From an uncultured Prevotellaceae bacterium (GTDB lineage: Bacteria; Bacteroidota; Bacteroidia; Bacteroidales; Bacteroidaceae), in the NCBI GenBank assembly GCA_946185485.1, contig CAMHJQ010000007.1, forward strand, positions 50,162 through 114,161: a stretch of 64,000 bases of DNA, in the 5' to 3' direction. The position numbers and the translations under genes were made by a program. The first letter of the stretch is position 1; every line of letters begins with the position of its first letter. The notes beneath the pieces were generated by a model. The model worked only from the letters and a program-made list of their open reading frames with translations, did not search any database and was not told the DNA's origin. This document shows, one piece after another, positions 26,883-35,940 of the stretch.

Positions 26883-29800
26883 ATGATGATACGAAAAGTT
26901 TATTTCACACTGGCAGCAATGCTACTTATGCCTATGGGAGTATTAGGACAAACATATCAGCAGTTATGGAAACAGGTGCAGGAAGCCCAGGAGAAAGACC
27001 TTCCCCAGACAGCCATCCAGCAACTGGAACGTATTGAGAAGAAGGCCCAGAAGGAGAGTGCCTACGGCCAGCTGTTGAAGTCGACGTTGCTGCACGCACG
27101 CCTGCAGGCGGAAGTGTCAGCTGACTCGCTGCGCTCTTCCGTTTCCCGTTTGGAGCAGAAAGCGGAGGGCCTCAACGACGAGGCGCTGAAAGCCGTCTAT
27201 TATACCGTCTTGTCGAAGGTGTATCAAAACAACAGCGGCTTCTTCGACGATGCCGACACCAAAAGCCAAAGCTATCAAGAAAAGGCGTTGGCCCATCCCA
27301 CCATCCTGGCCGGCAAGCACGCCGCCGACTACGAGCCTTTTGTCATCAGCGGCAAGGACAGCAAGACCTATTTTAATGACGACCTGCTGAGCGTCATTGG
27401 CAACGAACTGGACGCTTGGCGCTGCCTGCACGACTACTACACTGCCGCCGGCAATCGCTCTGCGGCCTGTCTGACGGGTGCAAATGCGTTCGACACCACC
27501 GCGCAGCTCGATTCTTTGGCAGAGGTCTATGGTGACCTACCCGAGGCTTGCGAGATAGCCATCAAGCGTTATGGCCTCATGCATCAGGATGACGATGCCA
27601 CGAAGATAGCCTACGTCAGACAGTCACTGGCCAAATGGGGCAGTTGGAAACGCGCCAACTGGTTCAAGAACGAGGAACGTGAACTGACAACCCCCACGTT
27701 TTCTGCACAGCTCTCCAAGCAGTTGGCCATGCCCCAAGAGCCACTGACCATCCAGCTGGAGCTGCACAACGTCCAGAGCCTAACCATGCAGGTCTACCGC
27801 ACCCCACTGAAAGGTGACACCGAACTGAATGCCAACAACGACTACAAGCAGTTGAAGTCGCAGTTGCGGGTCAGGGCAGACCTCACACGCACACTCCAGT
27901 TCCATGGACATGCCGACTATGAGTACTTCAAAGACTCCATCCAGCTGGCAGGCCTTGAACCGGGTGTGTATCTCATTGAGTTTACCTCACCGCAGACAAA
28001 TCCTTCACGCCAGCTGTATTTCGTATCAGGCCTGCGCGTACTCTCGCAACCCATGCCCCAGAACAAAGTGCGCTATGTGGTTGTCGACGCCCGCAGTGGA
28101 CAGCCTGTTGCCAATGCCACGCTGCGCATGGCTTACAATACCGGCTGGAAGAAACCCAAGAAAATCGAGGAGCACACCTGCAACAGCCAGGGTGAACTGC
28201 TAAAAGACATGGGTGACCGTACGCCCTCAGAGATCTATGCCGTCACGAAGACCGACTGCTACAGTCCTTCGGCTAATGCCTACGGACGCTTTGGCTACTA
28301 CGAACAGAGTTACAATAGGGAACACCTGAACCTCTTTACGGACAGGAGCATCTATCGTCCGGGGCAGGCCGTCAGCGTGACTGCTATCGTCTGGAAGGAC
28401 CTGTCTGCCATCGACAACGAGGCCGTCAGCGGAAAGAAGGTGACCTTTGCACTGCGCGATGCCAACGACAAACTGGTAGCCGAACAGCAGGCAACCACCG
28501 ACAGCTACGGCAAGTGTGCCACCCAGTTTACGCTACCCACCAATCTGCTGAACGGCCGTTTCACCATCCGGGCAGCAAACAGCAGTTGCAGCTTCAGCGT
28601 CGAGGAGTACAAGCGTCCCACGTTCCAGGTGGAGTTTCCTGAATACAAAGAGAGCTACAAGGCCGGTGACACCGTTCGTGTGCAGGCCAAGGCCATGACC
28701 TACGCTGGCGTACCCGTCCAGGGTGCCCAGGTGAAATACACCGTCAAGCGCCGTGTTGCCTACTGGTGGCTCAGCTACTCCTGGTATTGGGAGGGTGGCT
28801 ACTTCGGACGCGGCCTGCAGGAAGAAGTGCTGAGCGAGGGCGAGGCCACGACGGGCGACGACGGCACCTTCGATGTCGCCATGCCCATGCGTCTGCCTGA
28901 CGACATCGGCTCTGCCCGCATGTACTACCATTTCGTGGTCGATGCAGACGTGACGGACATGGCTGGCGAGACACACAGTGGCACACTGTCGCTACCGTTG
29001 GGCACCAAACCCACCGCCCTGACCTGCAACATGCCCCAGCAGGTACGCAGCGACCAGATGCCCCAGGTGACGTTTACCCGCTGCAATGCTGCTGGCAAGG
29101 AGATAGCGGGAACCGTCAGATACCGCATCGACAACGGCAAGTGGCTGGAGTGCGCAGCCAATTATCAATTATCAATTATCAATTATCAATTAAAAAGCGG
29201 CGAACACCGTTTGGAGGCTGTCTGCGAGGCCGACACCATCAATATGACGTTCGTCGTATTCGGCCTTGACGACAAACGGCCCGCCACGACGACCCACGAC
29301 TGGTTCTACGTGTCGCACACCCAGTTCCCCAATGATGGCACACCCGTCACGCTGCAGGTGGGTTCCTCTGACCCCAACCTCCACATCGTCTATGGCATCT
29401 ATGCCAGCGACAAGGTCATCGAGAGTGGTGTAGTCAAGAAGAGCGGCGAACTGCTGAACCGTAAGTTCACCTACAAGGAGGAGTACGGCAACGGCCTGCT
29501 GGTCACCTACGCATGGGTGAAGGACGGCGTATGCTATACACACCAGCAGACCATCAAGCGACCCACGCCTGACAAACAACTGCGCCTGTCGTGGGAGACC
29601 TTCCGCGACCGGCTGACACCAGGTCAGCAGGAGGAATGGAGGCTGAAGGTGCTGAACCCCGATGGCACACCAGCCAACGCCTCGCTGATGGCGGTGCTCT
29701 ACGACAAGAGTCTCGACCAGCTGAAGCCCCACCAGTGGACGTTCTCGCCCACGGCCTACATGCCGCTGCCATCGACATCGTGGTACTTCCACCATGCTGG

Positions 29801-32387
29801 CTCCTTGGCGTGGAGAGGCTATCAGAGCAATCAGACCTACCTGACGATTTCCACGATGGCATACAGCCATTTCGACGATAGTGTATTACCCTATTTTGTA
29901 CCTCGGAGACTGTATAACGTTCACGTTCGCGGCATGCGTACGCTGGCCAAGAGTGCAGCAGTCATGGAGGAGACTGCCATCGGCGCATTCGATGTCGTAG
30001 GCAACGATATGGCAGCAGGTGAAGTGCTGAAAGCCAAAGAAGTAGTAGTGGCAAGAACCGATGCCAAGGCCGCCATGGTTGCTGACGAAGCAACGGAAGA
30101 GAAGCAAGGAGAACAGGAGGTACAACTGCGCGAGAACTTGCAGGAGACAGCTTTCTGCTACCCCACCCTGACCACTGACGAGAAAGGCCAGGTGGTGGTG
30201 AAGTTCACGCTGCCCGAGAGCCTGACCACATGGCGTTTCATGGGCATTGCCAACACCGCCCGGATGCTCTATGGCAGCATCGGCGGCGAGGCCGTGGCCA
30301 AGAAAGACGTGATGATACAGCCCAACGTGCCGCGCTTTGTCCGCATGGGTGACGAGGCGCAGATTTCTGCACGCATCTTCAATACGAGTGAGAAAGCAGT
30401 CAGTGGCACGTCCAAACTGCAGCTCATCGACCCAGAAACCAACAATGTGGTGATGAGTCAGGAGCAGTCCTTTGCCGTCGAAGCGGACAAGACGGGGACG
30501 GTGACGTTCCAGGTTTCTTGTTCCAAGTTCCAAGTGTCCCTGCTCATCTGCAAGGTGACCGCCGCCGGTGATGGCTTCTCGGATGGTGAGCAGCACTACC
30601 TGCCCATCCTGCCCGACCGCGAGCATGTCACCAAGACCGTGCCCTACACCCAGCATGAGCCGGGCGTGAAGACCATCGACCTGACAGCACTCTTCCCGCA
30701 GGGCACCACACAGCAGAAGATGACCGTGGAATACACCAACAACCCGGCTTGGCTGATGGTACAGGCATTGCCCGTCATCGGCGAACCGTGGGAGCACAGT
30801 GCCATCGACCAGGCTGCCAGCTACTACAGCAATATGCTGGCCAAGACGCTGCTGGCACAGAGCCCGCAGGTGAAGGGCGTCTTCGAACAGTGGAAGCGCG
30901 AACAGGGCAGCGAGACATCCCTGCACGCACAACTGGAAAAGAACCAGGAACTGAAAGACCTCGTGCTGGCTGAGACACCGTGGGTACAAGATGCCGACCG
31001 CGAGACCGAACAGAAGCAGCGCCTGGCAGACTTCTTCGACGAGAACGGCATCAACAACCGTCTCGCCACGGCTGTCGAGAAGCTGAGGAAATTGCAGAAC
31101 AGCGACGGCTCCTTCTCGTGGTATCCCGGCATGAGTGGCTGCACGTACATCACCGTGGCCATCGAGGAGATGCTGGTGCGCCTGAACGTCATGACGGGAC
31201 AGCAGAATGACACGCGCCAGATGCAGGACAAGGCCTTCAACTATATCGGCGAAGAGATGGCAGACCTCGTGAAGGAACTGAAGAAGCAGGAGAAGAAGGG
31301 CCACAAGCCGTCATTCCCCTCGTTTACCGCCCTGCGCTGGCTCTACCTCTGTGCCTTGGACGGCCGTCAGCTGGCGCCCAATGTACAGTCGGCCAACGAC
31401 TACTTGATTAAACTGCTGAAGAAGGACATCAAGCAACAGACCATCTACGAGAAGGCACTCACAGCCGTCGTGCTGGCCAAGCACGGAGAGACGAAGAAAG
31501 CCGCCGAATACGTGCAGAGCCTGAAGGAGTACACCGTCTATACTGAGGAGATGGGACGCTACTACGACACCCGCCGCGCCAGCTATTCGTGGTACGACTA
31601 CAAGATACCGACGGAGGTGGCTGCCATCGAGGCCATCCAGATGGTGACACCCAACGACCAGCAGACGGTCGACGAGATGCGCCGCTGGCTCCTGCAGGAG
31701 AAGCGCACACAAGCTTGGAACACCGCCATCAACAGCACCAATGCCATCTACGCCTTCCTGAATGGCAGCAGCCAGCTGACGACAGACTATACGCCCACCG
31801 TCCTTGCCATCGACGGTACGGCCATCGAGACCTCCAAGGCCACGGCAGGCATCGGCTACGTGAAGACGGCCATCACTGAGCCGCAGGGCAAGACCTTTAC
31901 CGCCACCAAGACCAGCGAGGGAACGTCGTGGGGTGCCGTCTATGCACAGTTCCTGCAGAAGACCTCCGACATCGAAGCCTCACAGAGCGGCATCACCGTC
32001 AAGCGCGAACTGTTATTGAACCATAATGGCCAATGGTCAACGGTCAATGGTCAATGCGCTGTCGGCGACCGCATCAAGATACGCCTCACCATCGAGACCA
32101 GCCGCGACCTCGACTTCGTACAGGTCACCGACCGCCGTGCCGCCTGCATGGAGCCCGTCAAGCAGCTCTCCGGCTACCAGCATGGTGCCTATGTATCGCC
32201 CAAGGACTTTGCAACCAACTATTACTATTACGGGCTGGCCAAGGGCAAGCATGTGATAGAGACCGAATACTACATCGACCGTGCCGGACAGTACGAGACG
32301 GGCACCTGCAGCGTTCAGTGTGCCTACGCTCCTGAGTACCGTGCTACGGCGCCGTCAATGGTGTTAAAGGTTAAAGGTAAAAAGTAA
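26883..32387 (+). CDS. Giant bacterial alpha-2-macroglobulin family protein
   Basis: A secreted or periplasmic 1834-residue protein of the bacterial alpha-2-macroglobulin (YfaS-like) family, thought to trap proteases. It has a signal peptide (to about VLGQ, residue 22), a helical N-terminal region, MG/bait domains, NLFTDRSIYRPGQAVSVTAIV (MG2-type, about 478-498), and the A2M core LPESLTTWRFMGIANTA (about 1111-1127). An alpha/alpha barrel follows (KLQNSDGSFSWYPGMSGCTY). No CxEQ thioester is present; the equivalent place reads PWEHSAIDQAASYY. In-frame 7-base repeats occur at 29161-29191 and 32025-32056. Start 26883 or the adjacent ATG 26886 are both possible. Confidence 0.9.
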   Translation: MMIRKVYFTLAAMLLMPMGVLGQTYQQLWKQVQEAQEKDLPQTAIQQLERIEKKAQKESAYGQLLKSTLLHARLQAEVSADSLRSSVSRLEQKAEGLNDEALKAVYYTVLSKVYQNNSGFFDDADTKSQSYQEKALAHPTILAGKHAADYEPFVISGKDSKTYFNDDLLSVIGNELDAWRCLHDYYTAAGNRSAACLTGANAFDTTAQLDSLAEVYGDLPEACEIAIKRYGLMHQDDDATKIAYVRQSLAKWGSWKRANWFKNEERELTTPTFSAQLSKQLAMPQEPLTIQLELHNVQSLTMQVYRTPLKGDTELNANNDYKQLKSQLRVRADLTRTLQFHGHADYEYFKDSIQLAGLEPGVYLIEFTSPQTNPSRQLYFVSGLRVLSQPMPQNKVRYVVVDARSGQPVANATLRMAYNTGWKKPKKIEEHTCNSQGELLKDMGDRTPSEIYAVTKTDCYSPSANAYGRFGYYEQSYNREHLNLFTDRSIYRPGQAVSVTAIVWKDLSAIDNEAVSGKKVTFALRDANDKLVAEQQATTDSYGKCATQFTLPTNLLNGRFTIRAANSSCSFSVEEYKRPTFQVEFPEYKESYKAGDTVRVQAKAMTYAGVPVQGAQVKYTVKRRVAYWWLSYSWYWEGGYFGRGLQEEVLSEGEATTGDDGTFDVAMPMRLPDDIGSARMYYHFVVDADVTDMAGETHSGTLSLPLGTKPTALTCNMPQQVRSDQMPQVTFTRCNAAGKEIAGTVRYRIDNGKWLECAANYQLSIINYQLKSGEHRLEAVCEADTINMTFVVFGLDDKRPATTTHDWFYVSHTQFPNDGTPVTLQVGSSDPNLHIVYGIYASDKVIESGVVKKSGELLNRKFTYKEEYGNGLLVTYAWVKDGVCYTHQQTIKRPTPDKQLRLSWETFRDRLTPGQQEEWRLKVLNPDGTPANASLMAVLYDKSLDQLKPHQWTFSPTAYMPLPSTSWYFHHAGSLAWRGYQSNQTYLTISTMAYSHFDDSVLPYFVPRRLYNVHVRGMRTLAKSAAVMEETAIGAFDVVGNDMAAGEVLKAKEVVVARTDAKAAMVADEATEEKQGEQEVQLRENLQETAFCYPTLTTDEKGQVVVKFTLPESLTTWRFMGIANTARMLYGSIGGEAVAKKDVMIQPNVPRFVRMGDEAQISARIFNTSEKAVSGTSKLQLIDPETNNVVMSQEQSFAVEADKTGTVTFQVSCSKFQVSLLICKVTAAGDGFSDGEQHYLPILPDREHVTKTVPYTQHEPGVKTIDLTALFPQGTTQQKMTVEYTNNPAWLMVQALPVIGEPWEHSAIDQAASYYSNMLAKTLLAQSPQVKGVFEQWKREQGSETSLHAQLEKNQELKDLVLAETPWVQDADRETEQKQRLADFFDENGINNRLATAVEKLRKLQNSDGSFSWYPGMSGCTYITVAIEEMLVRLNVMTGQQNDTRQMQDKAFNYIGEEMADLVKELKKQEKKGHKPSFPSFTALRWLYLCALDGRQLAPNVQSANDYLIKLLKKDIKQQTIYEKALTAVVLAKHGETKKAAEYVQSLKEYTVYTEEMGRYYDTRRASYSWYDYKIPTEVAAIEAIQMVTPNDQQTVDEMRRWLLQEKRTQAWNTAINSTNAIYAFLNGSSQLTTDYTPTVLAIDGTAIETSKATAGIGYVKTAITEPQGKTFTATKTSEGTSWGAVYAQFLQKTSDIEASQSGITVKRELLLNHNGQWSTVNGQCAVGDRIKIRLTIETSRDLDFVQVTDRRAACMEPVKQLSGYQHGAYVSPKDFATNYYYYGLAKGKHVIETEYYIDRAGQYETGTCSVQCAYAPEYRATAPSMVLKVKGKK
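29161..29191 (+). repeat. In-frame 7-base tandem repeat (ATTATCA)4
   Basis: Four perfect copies of ATTATCA plus ATT, inside the alpha-2-macroglobulin gene, encoding NYQLSIINYQL. This type of repeat is usually intergenic in this window. Confidence 0.9.
32025..32056 (+). repeat. In-frame 7-base tandem repeat (AATGGTC-like)
   Basis: Four copies AATGGCC, AATGGTC, AACGGTC, AATGGTC plus AATG, inside the alpha-2-macroglobulin gene, encoding NGQWSTVNGQ. Confidence 0.9.
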
Positions 32388-32411
32388 AAAGAAAGAAAAC
32401 TAAGAAAGAAA

Positions 32412-33494
32412 ATGAATACGAAATATACAAATAAGGTATGGAGGCAGGTAATAGGTATTTTACCTTTTTACCTTATTACCTTTTTACCTTTCCCCGCAGC
32501 AGCACAGAAACTGACGATAGAAAAGAGTACTGTCGACGTTGGCCGCACCGGTTGGCAGAAACCTGTCACCGCCGTCTTCGAACTGCGCAACAAGAGCCAC
32601 CGCAAGCTGCACATCGACAAGGTGGTGCCCGACTGCAACTGCACCGTCGTTGACTACCCCAAGGGAGAAATCGCGGACAAGTTCCAGATACGCATGACCT
32701 ACGATGCCCGCCAGCTGGGACACTTCAACAAGCAGGCTGCCATCTATTCCGACGGCTCCAAGAAGCCCGTCTACATCATGATGAAGGGTGTCGTGCTCGA
32801 ACACTATGTCGACCTCTCAGGCAACTATCCTGTCGTCATGGGCGACCTGCGGCTCGACAAGAACGAGCTAGAGTTTGACGACGTCAGCCGCGGCGAACGA
32901 CTGGTGCAGCAACTGCACATCTACAACAACAGCACGCAGACCTACCAGCCCAACCTGATGCACCTGCCGCCCTACCTCTCAGCCAGCATCGTACCCGAAA
33001 GGATGCAGCCAGGCGATGAAGGCGTCATCACCGTGACCCTCAACTCCACCAAGCTGCACAACTACGGACTCACACAGACCTCCGTCTACCTGGCAAGCAA
33101 CCCCGGCGACAAAGTCAGCCCCGACCACCAGATAGACGTCTCGGCCATCCTGCTGCCTTCATTCTCAGGCGTCAACAGCGCGCAGGCTCCCAAGATAGAG
33201 CTGTCTGCCGAGACTGTCGACATCCAGTTTGAGGGCAAGAGCAAGCAAACGGAAATCATCAACATCGCCAATATGGGCAATGCAGAACTTGACATCTCGT
33301 CGCTGCAGATGTTCACCAGCGGTCTGCGCATCTCGCTGGACAAGAGCCGTCTGCAGCCAGGGGAATACGGCAAGCTGAAGATTACGGCCATCCGTGGCGA
33401 CCTGCAAAAGGTGCGCACGCGTCCCCGTATCCTGATGATTACCAACGACCCGCAAAAGCCCAAAGTCACGATCAAGGTGAACATCGTACAATAG
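32412..33494 (+). CDS. DUF1573 domain protein, exported
   Basis: A 360-residue exported protein. The body begins with a DUF1573 domain: VDVGRTGWQKPVTAVFELRN, then HIDKVVPDCNCTVVDYPKGE with its paired cysteines. Two further immunoglobulin-like segments follow (about 130-230 and 245-350). The signal peptide core (ILPFYLITFLPFPAAAQ) is encoded by an 8-base tandem repeat TTTTTACC at 32458-32493. It follows the alpha-2-macroglobulin gene after 24 bases and is probably cotranscribed. The molecular role of DUF1573 is not known. Confidence 0.85.
   Translation: MNTKYTNKVWRQVIGILPFYLITFLPFPAAAQKLTIEKSTVDVGRTGWQKPVTAVFELRNKSHRKLHIDKVVPDCNCTVVDYPKGEIADKFQIRMTYDARQLGHFNKQAAIYSDGSKKPVYIMMKGVVLEHYVDLSGNYPVVMGDLRLDKNELEFDDVSRGERLVQQLHIYNNSTQTYQPNLMHLPPYLSASIVPERMQPGDEGVITVTLNSTKLHNYGLTQTSVYLASNPGDKVSPDHQIDVSAILLPSFSGVNSAQAPKIELSAETVDIQFEGKSKQTEIINIANMGNAELDISSLQMFTSGLRISLDKSRLQPGEYGKLKITAIRGDLQKVRTRPRILMITNDPQKPKVTIKVNIVQ
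32458..32493 (+). repeat. 8-base tandem repeat encoding a signal peptide core
   Basis: Units TTTTACC, TTTTTACC, TTATTACC and TTTTTACC in a row. The reverse complement GGTAAAAA is the unit of intergenic repeats at 20684-20718 and 24664-24684. Confidence 0.85.
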
Positions 33495-33530
33495 TAAATA
33501 GTTCATCGCCTCTAATCATCAACTTCAAAG

Positions 33531-33572
33531 AGGTAATCATAAATTTCAAACTTCAAACGTCAAACTTCAAAA
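33531..33572 (+). repeat. Leader repeat upstream of meaB with (TTCAAAC)n array
   Basis: Positions 33531-33557 are identical to 34706-34732 upstream of ispH. The right part is four 7-base units TTCAAAC, TTCAAAC, GTCAAAC, TTCAAAA. Confidence 0.8.
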
Positions 33573-33586
33573 AAAAATACCACTCC

Positions 33587-34684
33587 ATGGAGCACCCAGA
33601 GAACAGTTCAGAATATGCCGGCCTGCAAGTGAACAGCGGCGTGGCACAACCCAGCATCATCAACCCCTATCTGAAGCGTACACGCATACGCCGTCGTGAA
33701 CTCACAGCCGCCGAAATGGTGGAGGGCATCGTCAAGGGCGACGTCACCATCCTCTCGCAGGCTGTCACCTTGGTGGAGAGCGTCAACCCCGACCATCAGG
33801 CCAAGGCTCAGGAGGTCATCAACAAGTGTCTGCCCTACAGCGGAAACAGCATCCGCGTAGGCATCAGCGGCGTGCCCGGCGCCGGCAAGTCGACCAGCAT
33901 CGACGAGTTCGGCATCCACGTGCTCAAGGAGAAAGGCGGCAAACTGGCCGTGCTGGCCATCGACCCATCGTCAGAACGCTCCAAGGGCTCGATTCTGGGC
34001 GACAAGACACGCATGGAGAAGCTGAGCACCCATCCTGACTCGTTCATCCGCCCCAGCCCAACGGCAGGCTCTCTGGGCGGCGTGGCCCGTAAGACGCGTG
34101 AGACCATCATCCTCTGCGAGGCTGCGGGTTTCGACAAGATATTCGTCGAGACCGTCGGCGTGGGACAGAGCGAGACAGCGTGCCACTCGATGGTAGACTT
34201 CTTCCTGCTCATCCAGCTGGCGGGTACCGGCGACGACCTGCAGGGCATCAAGCGCGGCATCATGGAGATATGCGACGGCATCGTCATCAACAAGTGCGAC
34301 GGCGACAACGTCGACAAGTGTCACATGGCTGCCACCAACTTCCAGAATGCTCTCCACTTCTTCCCCATGCCCGAGAGTGGCTGGACGCCCAAGGTGCTGT
34401 GCTACAGCGGCTTCTACGGCTACGGCATCAAGGAGGTGTGGGACATGATCTACCAGTACATAGACTTTGTCAAGGAGAACGGCTACTTCAACTACCGCCG
34501 CAACGAGCAGTCGAAATACTGGATGTACGAGAGCATCAACGAGCAGCTGCGCCTCTCGTTCTACAACAATCCCGTCGTTCACCAGCAGCTACAGGCCGCC
34601 GAGCGCAGTGTGCTGGCCGGACAGCAGACCTCGTTCACCGCCGCCCAGCAGTTGCTCGACACCTACTTCCAGTTACTCAAGTAA
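33587..34684 (+). CDS. meaB: Methylmalonyl-CoA mutase-associated GTPase MeaB
   Basis: A G3E-family P-loop GTPase (365 residues) that protects and gates methylmalonyl-CoA mutase during cobalamin loading. RVGISGVPGAGKSTSIDEFG is the Walker A region (about residues 86-105). AIDPSSERSKGSILGDKTRM and DSFIRPSPTAGSLGGVARKT are family signatures. FVETVGVGQSE is Walker B/switch, and VINKCDGDN is the base-specificity motif (NKxD form). The mutase genes are not in the window. Older annotations call it ArgK or LAO/AO transport ATPase. Confidence 0.93.
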   Translation: MEHPENSSEYAGLQVNSGVAQPSIINPYLKRTRIRRRELTAAEMVEGIVKGDVTILSQAVTLVESVNPDHQAKAQEVINKCLPYSGNSIRVGISGVPGAGKSTSIDEFGIHVLKEKGGKLAVLAIDPSSERSKGSILGDKTRMEKLSTHPDSFIRPSPTAGSLGGVARKTRETIILCEAAGFDKIFVETVGVGQSETACHSMVDFFLLIQLAGTGDDLQGIKRGIMEICDGIVINKCDGDNVDKCHMAATNFQNALHFFPMPESGWTPKVLCYSGFYGYGIKEVWDMIYQYIDFVKENGYFNYRRNEQSKYWMYESINEQLRLSFYNNPVVHQQLQAAERSVLAGQQTSFTAAQQLLDTYFQLLK

Positions 34685-34705
34685 TTATATATATTGAAGT
34701 CAAAC

Positions 34706-34740
34706 AGGTAATCATAAATTTCAAACTTCAAATTTCAAAA
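34706..34740 (+). repeat. Leader repeat upstream of ispH
   Basis: The first 27 bases match the meaB leader at 33531-33557 exactly, then TTCAAAT/TTCAAAA units follow. It ends 10 bases before the ispH start codon. Confidence 0.8.
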
Positions 34741-34750
34741 AAAATATTCC

Positions 34751-35626
34751 ATGCTGAACATTGAGATTGACGAAGATAGCGGTTTCTGCTTCGGTGTGAC
34801 CACGGCCATCCGCAAGGCCGAGGAGGAGCTGGCAAAGGGCAACGGGCTCTATTGTCTGGGCGACATCGTGCACAACGGCATGGAGTGTGAGCGTCTGCGC
34901 CAGATGGGCCTCATCACCATCGACCACGAGCAGATGAGCCGACTACACAACGTCACCGTCCTGTTGCGTGCTCACGGTGAGCCACCCGAAACCTACGAAC
35001 TGGCCCGCCGCAACGACATCGAAATCATTGATGCCACCTGCCCCGTAGTTCTCCAGTTGCAGAAGCGCATCAAGCGACAGTACGACGAGTCGCTGCAACA
35101 CCCTACGGTCTCCCCTCGCCTGCCCCAGATAGTCATCTTCGGCAAGAAAGGCCACGCCGAGGTGCTGGGGCTGGTAGGACAGACGCAGTCGACGGCACTC
35201 GTCATCGAGAACTTCGACGAGGTGAAGAAGCTCGATTTCTCCCGCGACATCTTCCTCTATTCACAAACCACGAAGTCGCTCGACGAGTTCCACCGCATCA
35301 TTGAGTATATCCAGCAGCACATCTCGCCCGAAGCCACCTTCCGCAGTTTCGACACCATCTGCCGTTCCGTTGCCAACCGCATGCCCAACATCTCGCAGTT
35401 TGCCCGCCGCCACGATCTGGTGCTCTTCGTCTGCGGCCGCAAGAGTTCCAACGGCAAGGTGCTCTTCAACGAGTGCCTGCGCGTCAATCCCAACAGTCAC
35501 CTCATAGAAGGCCCTGAGGAAATCGACCCCTCATGGCTCGTCGGCATCCATACCGTCGGCATCTGCGGTGCCACCAGCACCCCCAAATGGCTCATGGAGC
35601 AGTGCCGTGACGCCTTGCAGAAGTAA
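34751..35626 (+). CDS. ispH: 4-hydroxy-3-methylbut-2-enyl diphosphate reductase
   Basis: The last enzyme of the MEP isoprenoid pathway, making IPP and DMAPP with an iron-sulfur cluster. The 291-residue protein has the three cluster cysteines Cys 13 (SGFCFGV), Cys 97 (DATCPVV) and Cys 204 (DTICRSV). Substrate-binding histidines appear in DIVHNG and RAHGEPPE. The length is close to the bacterial norm. The gene is followed by a repeat-rich region of about 310 bases and then the convergent cmk gene. Confidence 0.95.
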   Translation: MLNIEIDEDSGFCFGVTTAIRKAEEELAKGNGLYCLGDIVHNGMECERLRQMGLITIDHEQMSRLHNVTVLLRAHGEPPETYELARRNDIEIIDATCPVVLQLQKRIKRQYDESLQHPTVSPRLPQIVIFGKKGHAEVLGLVGQTQSTALVIENFDEVKKLDFSRDIFLYSQTTKSLDEFHRIIEYIQQHISPEATFRSFDTICRSVANRMPNISQFARRHDLVLFVCGRKSSNGKVLFNECLRVNPNSHLIEGPEEIDPSWLVGIHTVGICGATSTPKWLMEQCRDALQK

Positions 35627-35651
35627 GGCAACGGGAAACCCAGACATTAGA

Positions 35652-35712
35652 ACGAAACGTAATTTCGTGGCCTCGAATCCGTAATTTTCGAGCCTCGAAG
35701 ATTACGTTTCGT
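35652..35712. repeat. Inverted repeat (ACGAAACGTAAT) with internal CCTCGAA arms
   Basis: ACGAAACGTAAT (35652-35663) is the exact reverse complement of ATTACGTTTCGT (35701-35712). CCTCGAA and TTCGAGG-like arms lie inside. It is a likely terminator or REP-like element after ispH. Confidence 0.7.
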
Positions 35713-35751
35713 CGATAGCGGGCAGGGTGGGCGATTTTTGGCTATCCATGG

Positions 35752-35899
35752 ATGACAAATGACAAATGACAGATGACAGTTATTGAAAAATTGGTGGACG
35801 TTTAAGATTAGTATATATATATTATATATAATATATATATACTAATATCTCTTTCCTCTCAAATTCAAAAAACTGTCATCTGTCATCTGTCATAACTGT
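35752..35899. repeat. Cruciform-prone element: 7-base arrays flanking a 40-base palindrome
   Basis: ATGACAA, ATGACAA, ATGACAG, ATGACAG (35752-35779) face CTGTCAT three times (35873-35893) in inverted orientation. Positions 35807-35846 are a perfect 40-base palindrome made of AT alternations with ATTAG and CTAAT ends. Confidence 0.85.
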
Positions 35900-35940
35900 C
35901 ATGAGCAATTTGCAAAGACATTGTGCCCTTCCCTGTCTGA

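Larger units (their letters stand above)
35627..35940. other. Intergenic region made of inverted repeats
   Basis: This 314-base convergent spacer holds no gene. It has a 12-base inverted repeat at 35652-35712, inverted 7-base arrays at 35752-35779 and 35873-35899, and a perfect 40-base AT palindrome between those arrays. Confidence 0.8.

Noticed and set aside
29886..31304. 472-codon minus-strand frame inside the alpha-2-macroglobulin gene
   Set aside because: It is an antisense shadow of a GC-rich gene; its protein is low in complexity and the plus strand shows clear family motifs.
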